Source: CAZTWC01 sp964617105 [NCBI: uncultured Myxococcia bacterium] | GTDB lineage: Bacteria; CAZTWC01 | Direction: 5' to 3' | DNA length: 26,655 bases | Assembly (NCBI GenBank): GCA_964617105.1 | Contig: CAZTWC010000016.1 | Coordinates: 1 to 26,655, forward strand | Shown here: piece by piece, positions 25,249 to 26,655 of the stretch | Numbering within the stretch: the first letter of the stretch is position 1 | Layout of the letters: every line of letters starts with the position of its first letter | Program-made: the position numbers and the translations under genes | The notes under the pieces: generated by a model | Database searches by the model: none | The model's input: the letters and a program-made list of their open reading frames with translations, nothing else | Told to the model about the DNA's origin: nothing

Positions 25249-25602
25249 TTACCTTACACATTTTGCATAAAAATTATCATGGGGAATTGACCCCAAATTA
25301 AATCTACTAACTTCAGCATTATAATAATACTGATGTGCCCATGATTTAAAAATAACTCTATCTGATGTCCAGTAAAGATGGTAGTCTGATTTAAGAAATA
25401 GTATGGTTCTACAAGCTCCCATACAACTTGAACAATTAATAGTTAGATATTTATCTGGTGCACTACATTTATCATTAATTAAACTAATAATATCATCCTT
25501 TGACGACAAGGCCCAATCATTATATCCGCCAAGTTGGAGATTATTGCAATGTGAGATAGCATCAGTAATACTTGTTCGGCCAAATCTCATTTTAGTCCAC
25601 AT
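25249..25602 (-). CDS. DUF1566 (Lcl-type) domain protein, probably N-terminally incomplete
   Basis: The frame encodes MWTKMRFGRTS, NNLQLGGYNDWALSSKDDI, YLYWTSD-like segments and a C-terminal FYAKCVR, the pattern of DUF1566/Lcl domains, in which W-T-K, GGYxDWRLP and a final CVR recur. Two further cysteines (INCSSCMGACR) lie in the middle. These proteins are usually secreted or lipid-anchored, but no signal peptide is present. The frame extends upstream without ATG to a TGA near 25700, inside the end of the TPR gene, and includes domain-like residues (RDLYNFDGVKTNKM). The true start may be TTG 25660 or the gene is a fragment. Confidence 0.6.
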   Translation of the reverse strand: MWTKMRFGRTSITDAISHCNNLQLGGYNDWALSSKDDIISLINDKCSAPDKYLTINCSSCMGACRTILFLKSDYHLYWTSDRVIFKSWAHQYYYNAEVSRFNLGSIPHDNFYAKCVR

Positions 25603-25685
25603 CTTATTTGTTTTTACTCCATCAAAGTTATATAAATCTCTGAATAACTACTACCGGCAAAGATGAATCATCGATTGTAGTCCAC

Positions 25686-26655
25686 TCACCACCATCCCAA
25701 AAAACCGCTCACATCCTTCATCTCACTCGGGTCGGCACCACGCCGGCCGGCGATGTTGGATTTTCGCTTTATGCCATACTTAGTGAGATCTTCGGGCAAC
25801 TGCTTTTGGGCTTTGAGCATTAAAATCATCAGGTCCTGTTTCAGCAATGTTTTAGTGGATGTGCCGGTATCAGCGCCGCGGCGGCCACCCAAACTGGAGG
25901 TCGGGCGTCGAGCCTGGGCATCTTTCAAATCATCGCCGCCCGTTTTGCCAGCCAAGTCGCCTTTGACTTGAACCAACAGGGCCATTATCTCCTGGTTGTT
26001 GCGCAACTCCTGGTCGCTGGCATCAGTACCCCGGCGGCCGCCCAAGGAGCGTGGCTTGTTGGCGGCGGCACTCTTGACCTGGCCCGCTTGTGATAGTGCC
26101 TGCCGCGACCTATTCATCAGCATGGCCAGATCGAATTTTAATTGGGCCCGGCCATTTTTTTCGGTTCCCCGCATCCCGTTATCGGTCAAACTCAGCCCCA
26201 TCTGCACCAAAAATGGCTCGGCTCCATATTCAACCGACTTTTTCATCCACTTGAGGGCTTGCTTCTCAGCACCTTTGACAAAATTGGCAATAGCCAGGTT
26301 GGAGGTGATAACCGCCTGGATACTGTTACCACTTGAAACATTATTTCCAGAACTGCTGGAATCTTTACTCGCGCTGTCATTACCGCCTTTGTTGTCACTA
26401 CCGCTGCCACTGATTTTAAAGGCTTGGTTAAATTCCCCAATGGCCTTGTTCATGTTGCCGGCTAAGAAAGACACATTGGCCAGGTTATTGAGCAGGCCGG
26501 GGTTGTGGTTATGCTTTTGCAATCCCTTTTGGATATTTTTTTTCGCATCCTTAAGCCGGCCGGTTTTAGCTAAGAGTTGGCACTGTCGACCAATAGACCG
26601 GGGATCATCTTTGCCCTTTAATTGCTTGAGCATTTTGGTCAAATAGGCATTGTTA
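25686..26655 (-). CDS. TPR protein with repeated GGRRGAD motif (partial)
   Basis: The frame runs off the right edge, so the start lies outside; about 322 residues are seen. The first 80 residues are tetratricopeptide-type helices (AKTGRLKDAKKNIQKGL, NNLANVSFLAGNMNKAIGEFNQAF). A Ser/Gly/Asn-rich linker follows, then another TPR-like pair (NLAIANFVKGAEKQALKWM). The C-terminal half repeats a motif three times: LGGRRGTD, LGGRRGAD and IAGRRGAD, spaced about 47-51 residues apart and each followed by helical sequence. The protein ends MKDVSGFLGWW. TPR regions mediate protein assembly. The GGRRGAD repeats are not a family I can name. The gene precedes the DUF1566 frame by a few bases. Confidence 0.75.
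   Translation of the reverse strand, partial: NNAYLTKMLKQLKGKDDPRSIGRQCQLLAKTGRLKDAKKNIQKGLQKHNHNPGLLNNLANVSFLAGNMNKAIGEFNQAFKISGSGSDNKGGNDSASKDSSSSGNNVSSGNSIQAVITSNLAIANFVKGAEKQALKWMKKSVEYGAEPFLVQMGLSLTDNGMRGTEKNGRAQLKFDLAMLMNRSRQALSQAGQVKSAAANKPRSLGGRRGTDASDQELRNNQEIMALLVQVKGDLAGKTGGDDLKDAQARRPTSSLGGRRGADTGTSTKTLLKQDLMILMLKAQKQLPEDLTKYGIKRKSNIAGRRGADPSEMKDVSGFLGWW

Noticed and set aside
25996-26646. A 216-codon plus-strand open frame opposite the TPR gene
   Set aside because: It is a shadow of a GC-richer coding region. The minus-strand frame has clear TPR and repeated-motif structure, while this one has no ribosome site or family.
1-26655. tRNA genes or attachment sites flanking the island
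   Set aside because: No tRNA-like cloverleaf or flanking direct repeat was recognised by eye; a tRNA scan would settle this.

Overview
The window reads as chromosomal DNA of a Gram-negative bacterium of moderate to low GC. Five predicted lipoproteins or secreted proteins carry a lipobox or signal peptide. TRAP-type solute-binding proteins, a 7TM-GAF-SpoIIE signalling phosphatase and a peroxiredoxin-glutaredoxin fusion are also present. This repertoire resembles deltaproteobacterial or SAR324-like genomes, but no marker gene is present, so the lineage is a low-confidence inference.

Bases 1-5756 are mostly intact. They hold the end of a saccharopine dehydrogenase-family enzyme, then a same-strand cluster: a lipoprotein-anchored 7TM/GAF/SpoIIE phosphatase, two tandem paralogous TRAP (DctP) binding proteins without membrane subunits, and a one-motif phospholipase D-like protein. 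The phosphatase has a promoter candidate overlapped by a nested inverted repeat. The layout suggests a sensory module in which the binding proteins feed a phosphatase-type receptor (inference).

Bases 5826-8795 hold a YfcE/MJ0936-type metallophosphoesterase (minus strand), then a peroxiredoxin-glutaredoxin fusion followed by its probable flavoprotein disulfide reductase. The reductase is frameshifted by an apparent 10-base deletion. Bases 8801-9193 are a decayed C-terminal fragment that looks cyclase-like.

Bases 9330-14657 start with a strong sigma70-like promoter. It is followed by two translationally coupled lipoproteins, an IS-like scrap, and a large frameshifted surface lipoprotein built from Big_1-like Ig domains, Asp-box beta-propeller repeats and three copies of an unnamed repeat of about 85-90 residues.

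Bases 14659-16121 are scraps: a cupin-like fragment, a creatininase-family fragment and a transposase tail. Bases 16334-21676 (minus strand) are a decayed mobile or defence island. In transcription order it holds a DUF2924 remnant, a truncated large serine recombinase, a region of repeated AAACATGAT sites, an excisionase-type HTH gene, a chimeric gene (RadC-type HhH, DUF4007-like region, partial Eco57I-type methyltransferase), an AlbA_2/Schlafen-type ATPase, and the N-terminal stump of another gene.

Bases 21733-26655 hold two small uncharacterised cargo genes, a helical protein of uncertain start, an Rpn-type nuclease gene with an in-frame deletion, another transposase tail with an in-frame stop, a DUF1566 fragment, and the end of a TPR protein with a repeated GGRRGAD motif. 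About ten genes carry deletions, truncations or stops. The main theme of the right two thirds is deletional decay around an intact-looking left third. No rRNA, tRNA or CRISPR array was seen.
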